NCBI RefSeq assembly: GCF_050003625.1
Contig: NC_134397.1
Coordinates: 279,490,070 to 279,554,069 of the forward strand
Source of the DNA: Haematobia irritans
Lineage: Eukaryota > Arthropoda > Insecta > Diptera > Muscidae
Direction: 5' to 3'
DNA: 64,000 nucleotides
Of the stretch, positions 44,135 through 55,585 are shown in pieces. The notes under the pieces are model-generated. The model had not been told where the DNA came from, did no database searches, and saw nothing but the letters and a program-made list of their open reading frames with translations. Each line of letters begins with the position of its first letter. Positions within the stretch are counted from its first letter, which is position 1. A program made the translations under genes and the position numbers.

Positions 44135-44927
44135 CCATGCCAGCATTTCAAAGTTCCATTTCATCCTCATCGCTACCACAGACTCGTAAATGTCACCACA
44201 ACCATCGCGAACTGTGATGGGGGAAGCATAACAAAAAGTACAAAATGTACATGAAAGTATTTTGCCATCACTACTGTTAGAAGAGCCATTTTATTTTTTG
44301 TGAAACGCCAAGCGCAACCAGCTTGTTATATTTTATTTAAATAAAAACGAAAATAAAGTTCTGAAAACATAGATATTACGCTTAAAATTGTGAAAGGTAT
44401 ATGGTGAACAATTTTCGACTTTCCAAATAGAATAAAGTGATCGTTTTTCAAATATTTTTCCAGGCACGCTGTCTCCATCGAAAATAAACAAACTGGCTGA
44501 TAGACGCTGCAATATGTAACTTGCTACTTAAAACTCAACATCATTCTTTTATTAATGCAAAAAATTATGGTAAATGTGATGAGATAAACCGAAAAATGTT
44601 ATATTTATATGAAGTTATAAATGTTTAATCAAATCAATAAACATCTACACAATCGTGTTTTACTTGACCACAATGATTCTTCTACAATTACCTTAAAATG
44701 CACTTTTTCTGATAGTTTGCAGGGGTTCTTATTGGCGTCCTTCGAAATTGATCTAAATAGGCACCTAATAATTGCACTGATGAGAAACTTTTTCGTAGTA
44801 ACTTGACGTGGTACAGCTTCTCAATAGTGACGGCGCTTTTCCGACGAGTTTTTGGTGTCGTATATGATTGTTTTCGACGTAGTGGGGATTCTCAGAAGCG
44901 CCCCAAATTCAAAAAATGTTGGCAGGG
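44135..44927. mobile_element. CCCTGCCAGCATTT element, copy 3
   Basis: It starts ...tgccagcatttcaaagttcc and ends aaaaaatgttggcaggg. Its left half (up to about 44450) is nearly identical to copy 2. Confidence 0.65.
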
Positions 44928-45135
44928 ATAGAACACTAACATCCCTTTGTGACGAATTATCTTGCGAAATATAAGTCGGGAACAGTGACTTTTGCTTAGG
45001 AACTACCCTTGAACGTGAGTTATAGGCTTATGTTGATTGAACAAAAAGTTTCACTTTGACTATAGCTATTGTATGGTGTACGTGTTTTAACTGGTCACCC
45101 CATGATGTTGTTCCCCCCGAGGTAGCAACATTGAA

Positions 45136-45394
45136 GGGGTTTAGACGATGCAATAATTGCATGCAATAATTGCACGCAATTCTTGTTTGTAGGCAAACGG
45201 GGTAGAGAAGCAAAGGGGGTAGAAAAAATTTCATGTTTTCCGTTCCTCTTGCAATTTTTTGACATTTCTGAAACTTGAAATTTCAAGCGATTGCATGAAA
45301 AATTTCAACGTATAAATGCTGAAGTTTTTAAGAAGCAACTTTAAAAGAGAATACAAAAAATTGCACGCAACCAATTGCATCGTCTAAAACCCCT
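45136..45394. mobile_element. short inverted-repeat MITE (GGGGTTT..AGACGATGCAAT ends)
   Basis: The left end ggggtttagacgatgcaata and the right end attgcatcgtctaaaacccc are inverted copies about 260 bp apart. The interior includes repeated gcaataattgc words. The flanks share caatg, but not as a clean target duplication. Confidence 0.55.
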
Positions 45395-45730
45395 CATTGG
45401 CAAATGAAATGGCGTTATTATCCTTTGTGGGAACCGTGGTGGTGACCACTGGATTTGAAATTGCTAGTGAGGCGGCAACAGCATGGGCATAAGTACACTC
45501 TTGTCCGCTGGTATTGCAATGCGATTGTGTAGATATTGTGGACACCAACGAATTAAGTTTGTTGATAAATGAGTCCATTGCTGCGCATGATGTAAAAGTT
45601 AGCATAACACCGGAATTATATGTTTGTTAGATGGGCGTTACAAATTGACGGTATCCATTTGGAAAAGCTGAAGAAGACGACAATGTACCACATGTCGTTA
45701 AAGCTGTTGCCGAATGTGGTAATACACCAG
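45395..45730 (-). pseudogene. degraded coding fragment of unknown origin
   Basis: On the minus strand a frame with one internal stop reads STPGVLPHSATALTTCGTLS, SSSAFPNGYRQFVTPI, then NSGVMLTFTSCAAMDSFINK and CTYAHAVAASLAISNP, and runs into the adjoining MITE. The composition looks protein-like (Ser/Thr/Ala-rich) and the frame is kept on both sides of the stop, but I do not recognise a family. Confidence 0.3.
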
Positions 45731-46199
45731 GAGTAGAGCGGCTGGCGTTTTATTCTTAACAATTATTAGTGTCCAGTGCTGTGTGAGGTTTGGTTGCAAA
45801 ACAATTTAAAAACTGGTAGAAAAAACTTTTCAAAACAATTATCATGAATGCGTGTGTGTAAACAATCTAATCAGCTGCTGCGTATACATATGTAGTAATT
45901 TTATGACATTTGGCGATGTTGTCAATTAAATTTCGGAGAAATAAAATAGAAATATTTCCAAAATGGCTGTTTTCTTCCTTCGAAATCTATTGTCAACACT
46001 CTCATTTTTCAACGCGAAAGAATGATTTAGGGACTTTTTTTTCGTGCCAATAAACATAGTACCTACCTTAATTTGGAATATACCCCGAATAACAACCCTA
46101 TTCAAAATGTATGTCAACATTTTGAAATAAGTTTTATAGAAAAAAAAAACGAGTCGGTGGGAACATAGCATAAGTGAATCTGAAATATCGGGCTGCCAC

Positions 46200-46770
46200 C
46201 TAACACTGTCCGGACGACAGTGTTCGTGTCGCACTTATCTCAAATAGAAGTTATCCTCGAAGACATAATCGATATTGGTGCTTGTTTTAAACTTTCACCT
46301 ATGAGTGATTGTGAAGTGGATAATTCATCCGAGGAACGCCGATATGAGAGAAATAAGACTATAATACCCACCAAAGTTTAGAATGGAAGTCAGTCAAATA
46401 ACTCTTCGCCAGCTATTAACAAAAACAGTTAATGATGCAGTTTAAAAACTGATGTGCATGGTATTTTGGGACTGGAATATGTTATCAAGATACTAAAGTC
46501 ATCTTCGAACAATTCTCCAGCTATGAATGCGTGAGTTGGTTTTAGATACATTTGCTATGCAGTGTCATTTGGAGAGCTGTAAGTTTATCCGAACGACGGT
46601 GCTCGAGTCGAACATATTCCAGATATTGGCCACACTATGAGTTTTGTCCGAAGTCATAATTGATGCATCAGCTTGTTAATGGGATCGAGAACACATTTAT
46701 CGATATTTTACTTACCTCCGACAATTCTTAGCGTTCGGCCACACTGTAAGATTCTTTACAAAAATAGACA
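46200..46770. repeat. two partial GCGCTTTACAG-family MITE fragments
   Basis: The fragments at about 46200-46270 (gtccggacgacagtgttcgt) and 46575-46770 (agtttatccgaacgacggtg, then ccacactgtaagattcttta) are diverged and incomplete. No gene is seen between them. Confidence 0.5.
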
Positions 46771-47017
46771 TTCGGGTATGTTCTGGATTTCCCTTCACGT
46801 AGAATTCACCTTTCACTTTGATTTCCCCCCAAAAATTGTTGGTTTTTCTGTGATTCCCGTGAATAATCAAAATTATGAATGAAAAGAAACGAATTCCTGT
46901 AGTCTTGTCGAAATGTAGAGAAACAAGAACCTACGCATCAACTGAGTTAATTTATCTGCTTTATATTGAACTGTTTAATCACCCCTATTCCTGAAGCTGC
47001 CCTCGCCGTCGCTTTTA

Positions 47018-47258
47018 ATGCGCTTTATAGACTATCAGTTATTCCGGACGGAATGTCGGTGTTTGTAAAGAATCTTACAGTGTGTCGGATCGATACGACT
47101 TGTCGGCGATGACTAAATAATCGGTAAATGTGTTATCGGTCCCATAAACAAGCAGCAGTATCGATTATGCCTTCGGACTTAACTTATGTGCACATTATAT
47201 GGGATATGTTCGACACGAGCACTGTCGTCCGAAATAACTGATAGTCTGTAAAGCGCAT
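47018..47258. mobile_element. GCGCTTTACAG-family MITE, full copy
   Basis: It starts atgcgctttatagactatca and ends tgatagtctgtaaagcgcat, 241 bp. It is internally very close to the copy at 11810 read from the other strand. Confidence 0.75.
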
Positions 47259-47326
47259 AAATTTTGGGGTTGTTTTAATCCGCTGATTTTCAGTGTGTAT
47301 ATTGTTGCCACAATTTTTAAAAGTTA

Positions 47327-47690
47327 AGGCCGGTATGCACCTCTAGCGAACTTTTCGGTAGCAAAAATTTATTTAAGTCTACAACAAAAAAACAGGGCTG
47401 TGTACACAAATTTTAAACCAGCTAATCGCTTTTAAAAATTGTTAATCTATGTTCCAAATATTCCTCAAATAAATTGGTTATTATTTACAGGCCTTTTAAA
47501 ACTTTTACGCACACAATGATTGTAATAAATTAAATGTTTGCTGCCAAAATATGCTTTTGACACCCCTGTTATTTTCATTAGAGGTGCGTACCAGCTTACG
47601 AAATTGAACGCTACCGAAAATTTCGTTAGCATAAATAGCAATGCATTTCTTATGGGAATGAAATTTTTCGCTAGAGGTGCATACTGGCCT
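47327..47690. mobile_element. PIF/Harbinger-type MITE with TTA target duplication
   Basis: The ends AGGCCGGTATGCACCTCTAG and its mirror CTAGAGGTGCATACTGGCCT (one mismatch) are 364 bp apart and directly flanked by TTA on both sides. A 3-bp TWA duplication is the hallmark of the PIF/Harbinger superfamily. It has no coding sequence. Confidence 0.65.
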
Positions 47691-48199
47691 TTAACACAAA
47701 AAAGTTTTAAGCAAAATTATCTTTGATTTTTGTTAATACTATCCGCTTTCAAAGGTCTTTTTGAAAATATAAGGTAGTTAAATTATAACTTTTACAAAAT
47801 CAATGGGCTAAGAAAAGTGAATTTTACCAAATTTATTGCATGAAAAATATGGCATCTTCAATTCTGCAAAGTGTTCTTGGTGCACAAATCACTGAGCAAA
47901 TTAAAAAAAAACTAACGCCGCCAATATCTTTCTGCACATGGAGGCCGCCACGATAGAAAATTTGTTTGCAATATTATTGTAAATATTTAAGCAATACAAA
48001 TGAGAAAAACCTTAACAGAATAGTTAATTATGTACATTATAATTAAATTTCCTTTAATGTATGGATGTTAAAAACTGTTTGACCAAAACCAAAATAAAAA
48101 CTCTGCCGTCAAAAACAAAAACGACACGGCGATCGTTTGTTCATGAGTAACATTGAGGAGGGATAGAAAAAACAAATCAAAACAAAGGTAGAAATCAAA

Positions 48200-48477
48200 A
48201 TGACATTCCGTCCGGAATAACTGATAGTCTGTAAAGTGCATTACAGACTATCAGTTATTCCGGACGGAATGTCGGTGTTTGTAAAGAATCTTACAGTGTG
48301 TCGGATCGACACGACTTCTCGGCGATGACTAAATAATCGGTAAATGTGTTATCGATCCCATAAACATGAACAGGTATCGATTATGCCTTCGGACTTAACT
48401 TAGAATGTGCACAATATATGGGATATGTTCGACACGAGCACTGTCGTCCGGAATAACTGATAATCTGTAAAGCGCAT
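48200..48477. mobile_element. GCGCTTTACAG-family MITE, full copy abutting a right-end fragment
   Basis: A 42-base right end (ccggaataactgatagtctg) is directly followed by a full copy (48242-48477). The junction therefore looks like a short palindrome. Confidence 0.65.
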
Positions 48478-48541
48478 AACTTTGTGTGTGGTGTGTAGAA
48501 AGTGTATAATGTGGTGCACAATGCGGTGTGACCCAGAACAG

Positions 48542-49507
48542 GGGGCTAATCACGGCATTCGATTTCGAGAACTTTTGATCGAAATCTAAATTTTTCGGAT
48601 CACGGGAGTCGATATCGAGTTTTTTGGATCGACAATTTTTTCGATTGGTAAATTGCAATCGTATAACATTTTTCACTTGTTTTTTTTTACATTGTTTTCG
48701 CCATATAGGAATAGTAAATATATTAGTTTTAGTTCGAATTGTTGCTAATTTGTAGTAAATTTACATATAATGAACATATTTTGAATATTTAGGACTAAGG
48801 CAACTCCAATAAAAGTTAATCAAAAATTGGTCATAGTCGAGTCCGGGAGCGAGCATCCTAGCTTGGCAAAGAACCCTATATAAAGTGCACATGCTAGATC
48901 GATATCCAAGAGATTGTGATCAACCAAATACCGTACCATTCCGTGACAACATAACGCTTCTGGACCACCTTGTAAGAATAGTGAATTATGAAGGTTTCCA
49001 CTCGCAACAAATTGTAAGACGGCAGACAATTGTAAAGTGATAGAATTGACATGCCACCAAAAATTATTTCCCATTTGAACGCCAGCCGAAATCGTCCATT
49101 GAGCCTGCAAAAGGTGACTTTCTAACAGTGCACACCATTTCAAACCCATGTACTTACACCAATAACAATGTGCACTTTTATTCCTTATTTGTCGCTGAAT
49201 TATTTTATATTTATCTCATCCTCCAATTAGGAAGGAATTCGGAGGAATGTATGGGTCCATAAGATATAATGCAATACAATTTACTTTTTACTTTGAAACC
49301 TCCAAAAACATGTTTTTTCTACATTCTATTTTGTGACGCTAACTTAATTTTGTCATTTCATTTTGTTCTGCTTCGTTTTTTGCTGTTGGCACCGCTTAAG
49401 AAATTGCATCAAATTTCGATCGAATTCCGTGATCCAAACTTTTAATCGTATCGACAATTTTTTCGATACGATTATGAATTCGATATCGAATGCCGTGATT
49501 AGCCCCC
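48542..49507 (-). mobile_element. PIF/Harbinger-like element, deleted, with CAG flanks
   Basis: The ends GGGGCTAATCACGGCATTCG and its mirror are 966 bp apart, each flanked by CAG. The minus-strand frame 49149-48820 includes ITLQLSAVLQFVASGNLHNS, the kind of N-terminal helix block found in Harbinger transposases (xLLxALxFLATGS). The catalytic region is missing. Terminal sequence is also rich in internal palindromes (tcgatatcgaa). Confidence 0.6.
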
Positions 49508-49519
49508 AGGCATGAATGT

Positions 49520-50555
49520 AAATACAAATACATTAAACTACAAACCATTTGTCCCAACCGGTATCAAATCGTTGGTGCCAGTCCATCTAATGGCTGATCT
49601 CGTTCCTTTTTTCATTTTTTGTAATTTTTGATGAGTACTCACTTTACATCTTTCCAATTTCCATTTTCTAAATTTATTTTTCAATTCTTCGAAAATTAAA
49701 CTCGTCGCTGGTAAATTTAACGGCGACACCAGGAATACCGATCTTCGTCGATAGCAGAATATATCAACGAACGGAATACCAAAAAATTTGGGAATAATTT
49801 TCAATAATTCTCTAACATGGAACGATCATATAATTGCTACCACAGGAAAAATGTTTGGTATGTTACGAACTTTATATCAAACGAGGCCTCTTACCCACCT
49901 TAATATTCATATCCTAATACCAGTGTTGTTGTGTGACAGTGAACTCTTTACTAAAACTGATGTTAACAGTAAAAATCGTCTCGAATCTGCATATAAAGCC
50001 ATATTAAGATATATTTACGGTCTTATAAACTATCCGAAAGTTGTTCAGCCTTCCGCAAAAGCTTATACGGAGTCGATATTGAATATTAAAGCACTCATCA
50101 TGATGCATAAACTGATATACACAAAAACTCCAGGCTATCTTCATATGAAATTACAATTCGGAAGATCAAGTAGACGTATGTATACTTATTGTTGCAAATC
50201 GTAATCAACTATTGCTTTCTGAATGGCAATTTTTTACTAACACAACTCGTCTTTGGAACTCTCTCCCTCCCGTTATTCAACGCAGATAACTTTAAAAAAT
50301 CACTATTTAATCATTTTGGTACTTAATTTTCTTTTTGTTATCATATTTTGTTTGTTATTATATGTATTAATTTTAATCGAATTGTTAAATATTGTTATAT
50401 TTCCTTTAAAATTGTTATCCAGTCATAACTAGTATTAACCCTATTTCATGTAGTTGTTTTTTCCTAAACAATCCTCGTAACATCTGAAATATTTTATGTC
50501 ACATACTATAATTATAAATCTTGTTCTGTGAGGCAATAAATAAACTAAAAACTAA
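49520..50555 (+). mobile_element. non-LTR retrotransposon 3' fragment (RT C-terminus)
   Basis: Plus-strand reading shows the RT region NATKTKSLVVG-like (near 49690), then LGIIFNNSLTWNDHI and KMFGMLRTLYQTRPLTHLNI, SAYKAILRYIYGLINYPKVV, and after a frameshift QLLLSEWQFFTNTTRLWNSL. It ends with a ggcaataaataaactaaaaa tail at about 50550. The order fits a CR1/Jockey-type ORF2 C-terminus. It is 5'-truncated and frameshifted. Confidence 0.7.
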
Positions 50556-51484
50556 GTATCAATTAGTGGCGACAGACGAAAAGCTACTTCAGGAATAAGG
50601 GTGAATAAAGTAACTGCGAAAAGTGAACATAGTACGGACCTTTAGAAAAATCTGAAATGCACTAACATTCTCTTGTAGTATTAAATCCTATATAGGTCAT
50701 TCGTCGGATTCAAATTCTTTTTTGGTGGTTACTTTTCTTTTATTCCCCATCAACTCACAGTAATATTAGCCAACAAAATGTTATAATTCTATAGGTTTAT
50801 TTTCGATTATAGCAGCTAAACTGTAACGTAAAACTTCATTTTTACGAGAACTATGCAATGCAGCAAATAAATTTATCGTTTATTTCTCACAAACGACATT
50901 TACTCGATTTAGCTCTTGTTAATGCTGTAGGATTATTTCAGAGTTAGTGTAACCCCTGCTAAGGGAGCGTGCGATTGGGTACTAGTAGTTGAATCTATGT
51001 GAAATTATAGCCATAATTACAATCTTGTTTGGTATATATTCACCTAATTTGCTGTTTTAAATCAAAGTATTCGTTTTCATATAATTTTGTAGCTTATTCG
51101 AAAGAAGGTAAATGCGCAAACCATTTTATTTTTGAATTCTATATCCATCACTAACGAAATAATTCCTTTTTAACACTTGATTGCGATTGATAATTTAATT
51201 CTAATCTAATATTTCCTTGTACATTACAGAAAAACTTTCAACATTTTGGTTTTGAATTTTTGCATGAAACTGCCCTTACTATGGATATATTTTCAGTGAT
51301 AAGAGCCTATTCGTAGGATGTGCATTATTTTTAATCCAATCTATCATCTAGTTGACACTAACCTAGTATTGATATGATGAAGTCTAGAATTTTAGCATAT
51401 TGGGATAACTAATATATTAGTTTTATTGAATAACCTAATATTTGATATTGTGTTTTAATATATCCGGCTGACGAGTCCTTCTCT
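50556..51484. other. gene-free spacer
   Basis: It includes the motif gtgaacatagtacggacctt (about 50622), related to the repeats at 58-59.6 kb. Otherwise I recognise nothing. Confidence 0.4.
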
Positions 51485-51486
51485 GT

Positions 51487-52557
51487 AGCTGGGGGGTTAC
51501 TCTGTATTGCGATACGAAAGCAAATGCGATGCGATAGTTAAATGCGTTAAGAGTACAATTCGGTACTCTGTATCACTTGCGCAAACGCTTTCGCAAAGTA
51601 AACTGAAAATATGGTAACGCTTTAGCAAAATAAAGCGAAAATATGACAACGCTGGCTGCACAATGTAAACAATAACGAAAATGATAAAAAGAAATGTCAA
51701 AAAATTGTAAATAAAAACATTTTAAACAATCTTCCGTTCGGTGCGTGTTCTTTTAAAACTTGCTAATCGTTTATAACAAAAAAGTAATAATTATGGATTC
51801 GATAGCGTTATGGTTTGAAGAAAATTAACATGAACGAATTACAAGAAGAATTTTGCGAGATCGGTCAAATATACTCTCCCTAAGTGACCACGGGTAAGAA
51901 AATGGAAACTCAAATTATGTGACAAACGTTTTCGAATATTTCATTTTTATAGATTTCGTCTTAATAAAGATGCGTTTATGTATGTATTAAACGCTATTAA
52001 AGACGACCTCGTCGTTCCAAATAAATCCACAGCCATTCCAACTCCAATAAAAGTGGCCGCTGCTTTGAAATTGCTTGGACAAGGTGGTTATCTACACCAA
52101 ATCGGCCAAGACCATCTTTTAGGACTATCAGAGCAATCTATGTCGCGCTGCTTAAAAGAAGTTTGCGAGGTGATTGAACGAATACTTTGTCCCAAGCACA
52201 AACAATTTGAGGTAACTGCGGAAGAGACCATAAAGTCTACCAAAGTTTGGAACTGACGTTGCTGTGTCTGTAACTTTTTTGGTTTTTCCCTAAAACAATA
52301 AACAATTTAGATACAAATATAAAAATTTAATTGTGCTTACTTACATATTTGTTACTTTGCGATTGCTATTTTGTTTGCGCACGATTTTTGCGATCAACGA
52401 ACGAGTTTGACATACGCTTTCGCATTATAGAGTGCGGTGATGCCAGATTTGCGAAAACTAGATGCGCAAGGTAGATACGAAAACGAATTACTGAGTACCA
52501 ATTACTCGATTCGCGACAATTTTTCTTACGCATCGCAATACAGAGTAACCCCCCAGG
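51487..52557 (+). mobile_element. PIF/Harbinger-type deletion element, tandem copy 1
   Basis: The ends GGGGGTTACTCTGTATTGCG and the inverse form the termini. The interior keeps a 5' piece of a transposase: MDSIALWFEEN (51793), ILRDRSNILSLSDHG-like, then after a short intron-like gap FRLNKDAFMYVLNAIKDDLV, AALKLLGQGGYLHQIGQDHL and LGLSEQSMSRCLKEVCEVIE. That is the N-terminal helical region of a HARBI1-like transposase. The DDE catalytic part is absent. It is flanked by CTG at the left and CAG at the right. Confidence 0.7.
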
Positions 52558-53605
52558 GGGGTTACTCTGTATTGCGATACGAAAGCAAATGCGATGCGAT
52601 AGTTAAATGCGTTAAGAGTACAATTCGGTACTCTGTATCACTTGCGCAAACGCTTTCGCAAAGTAAACTGAAAATATGGTAACGCTTTAGCAAAATAAAG
52701 CGAAAATATGACAACGCTGGCTGCACAATGTAAACAATAACGAAAATGATAAAAAGAAATGTCAAAAAATTGTAAATAAAAACATTTTAAACAATCTTCC
52801 GTTCGGTGCGTGTTCTTTTAAAACTTGCTAATCGTTTATAACAAAAAAGTAATAATTATGGATTCGATAGCGTTATTAACATGAACGAATTACAAGAAGA
52901 ATTTTGCGAGATCGGTCAAATATACTCTCCCTAAGTGACCACGGGTAAGAAAATGGAAACTCAAATTATGTGACAAACGTTTTCGAATATTTCATTTTTA
53001 TAGATTTCGTCTTAATAAAGATGCGTTTATGTATGTATTAAACGCTATTAAAGACGACCTCGTCGTTCCAAATAAATCCACAGCCATTCCAACTCCAATA
53101 AAAGTGGCCGCTGCTTTGAAATTGCTTGGACAAGGTGGTTATCTACAAATCGGCCAAGACCATCTTTTAGGACTATCAGAGCAATCTATGTCGCGCTGCT
53201 TAAAAGAAGTTTGCGAGGTGATTGAACGAATACTTTGTCCCAAGCACATACAATTTGAGGTAACTGCGGAAGAGACCATAAAGTCTACCAAAGTTTGGAA
53301 CTGACGTTGCTGTGTCTGTAACTTTTTTGGTTTTTCCCTAAAACAATAAACAATTTAGATACAAATATAAAAATTTAATTGTGCTTACTTACATATTTGT
53401 TACTTTGCGATTGCTATTTTGTTTGCGCACGATTTTTGCGATCAACGAACGAGTTTGACATACGCTTTCGCATTATAGAGTGCGGTGATGCCAGATTTGC
53501 GAAAACTAGATGCGCAAGGTAGATACGAAAACGAATTACTGAGTACCAATTACTCGATTCGCGACAATTTTTCTTACGCATCGCAATACAGAGTAACCCC
53601 CCAGT
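52558..53605 (+). mobile_element. PIF/Harbinger-type deletion element, tandem copy 2
   Basis: It directly follows copy 1, the two sharing a CAG between abutting ends, and is almost identical apart from small deletions (the tggtttgaagaaaa segment, and tacaccaaatc reduced to tacaaatc) and single changes. The same transposase stub is present (AALKLLGQGGYLQIGQDHLL). It ends GTAACCCCC followed by CAG. Confidence 0.7.
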
Positions 53606-54645
53606 TTTTATTGTATTCCATTGCTTTTGGGAAAAAAACTTAGTATTATTAATAGGCGTAACCCCCTCATGGGAAGACCGTTATATGTCTAAATAAAACC
53701 ACTTTTAATAAACCCCAAAAACTAAGTTGTTGTGAAATGACTATTTGTACCAACATTTCCATAATTTCAAATATGAATACTTACCCCTACACATCAGATG
53801 TAGTTATGTAATGGCACAAAAACATTTATTCAGACGCATACTTACCATGATAGTTTGTTTGTGCATATTTAGTTGTTTTTTTTTTTTTTGAACACTTATT
53901 TCGAAAATAACCACAAGACATCTTGACGAAAATATGTCTAAGCGTGATTTTTTTTTTTACTTTACCAAAAATGCTCTTGATCAAGTTTAAGTTCTATTCG
54001 TTGTATTAAAAATTGGAGAAAATTTCAAATTACTGTACAAACTCATTGAAATTCACAAAACGGACCATTCAGTGATAATCAATGTTTTTACCCAGTAATG
54101 TAGAAACTCTAGTTCTATGTGCATTTTTAATCAGGAATAGTCTCAAAACAAAGGATCAATTTGTGCGATGTGAAAAGCCTCTTATCAGCTTCTCTTAGGG
54201 TTGAACGCACGGCTTATGCATCACACAAAGAAATATACTGATCTGAATCTCCTGAGTAGAAAAGTTTTCCCGCACGTAAACTTTTCATAGAAGCGCAAAT
54301 GTCTTAAACTAATAAAGCTCCTAAACATTTTTTAAAACTATTTACATAAAAAACATTTCTCGGAGGAGCCTTACAAAGAACTGCTCCGCGAAATGTAATA
54401 TTTGTGGCCAAAATAGTTTCAGATAATTAAGGAAATGTGGTGGAAAGCCTATGCGATGTAACTGCTTAGATTTTCATAAAACACAAATCCTTTCCTGCCT
54501 TTTTCAATCTATGACTTACACACTATAAAGTTTTGTATAAAGATTTCACAAAATCAATATTTTCCATCCGAAACACTGGCGTCTAGCGCTCAAGTGCTTG
54601 GAGAAAAATACACGTTTTGTGTGTTTTTAAAAAATTTCAACCAAC
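53606..54645. other. start of the long intron after the common exons
   Basis: This is the first kilobase of intron downstream of the shared donor at 54645. It is AT-rich with poly-T tracts (about 53876-53890, 53948-53959). In Drosophila, conserved intronic motifs just after this donor promote trans-splicing; I cannot identify such a motif here without an alignment. Confidence 0.4.
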
Positions 54646-55585
54646 CTTGTGCGTCACTATTGCCTTGATCTCCTGTGGTATCCATGTATGAGGAATCGGA
54701 CAGGGGCTGTGATTTAACAATAGCTTTCGATGTCGTCGCTGTGGCACTGGTATTTGTGGCTCCTCCACCTGTCGCAGCATTGCCAGCAGACGCAGCGGCA
54801 TCCTCACCCTCCGTGAAATAACTTTCATCATACCGCATGTCGCCATACGATTCATCTTCCACATATGTACCATCTTGTTCACCCTGATCCACTTCGCCAG
54901 CGTCTTCTACGTAGTCCGGTTCCGATTTTGTCGGCAATTCTATTGGCAAGTCAATATATTCAGGTTCATTTGTCTGTTGGGGCTGGTTCTGGTGGTGATG
55001 TGATTGAGTTTGTTGTTGCTGCTGTTGGTGGTGCTGCTGATGATGATGATGCTGCTGCTGCTGGGCTTGAGACTTTGTCACATCTGATGTTACGACGGTG
55101 GTTTGTACATTAAGTTGTTGTGTAGCAACAGTAGCATCGGAAGCTTCTAGAGGATCAATTGTGCTCTTTGATCGCTTTATGTGCGGCACACTACCAAGAT
55201 TTGTACGTTGGGCGGGTCTTTTATGTGTTACCACTGCTGTAGTTGCTGTTGAAGTGGGTAAACTAACGCTTGTAAGTTGGTGCGTTTGCGTTTGGATAGG
55301 TTGCTGCGTTATATGTTGCTGAGAAGGCTGATGCTGCGACTGTTGATGATGGTGGGACGCTTGCGTGATTGTAGCCTGTGGAGGGTGGGAAGGTGCCGTG
55401 GTTTGTATGACTATTTGCGTGGTTTGTTTTGTGTCATCGCCAGAGTCATCGACTGTTTCTATTTTATATGATCTACCCGTTGATGTCCGATGCCGCACCC
55501 TTGGTGAGGCTTGTATTTGTTGTGTCTGTATTTGGGGCGTAGGTGTTGAAGGTTCTGGAGGGGTTTGTGATTGGGGAGGATCACT
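54646..55585 (-). CDS. mod(mdg4): mod(mdg4) common coding exon 3 (linker, shared splice donor)
   Basis: This exon starts in phase 0 after an acceptor ttttttaattacag, with SDPPQSQTPPEPSTPT. It carries YKIETVDD, Gln/His-rich low-complexity tracts, a basic HIKRSKS stretch that may act in nuclear localisation, the conserved YIDLPIELPTKSEPDY, and acidic DMRYDESYFTEGEDAA. It ends ...GNSDAQ plus one base (phase 1) before GTTGGTTG. That donor matches the consensus poorly after GT, compared with GTAAGT in the two upstream introns. All alternative 3' units must join here. Without splicing, the frame runs on for 18 codons to a stop at 54590, so intron retention would give a short FLYWCH-less protein. 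The common part totals 431 codons plus one base. Confidence 0.93.
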
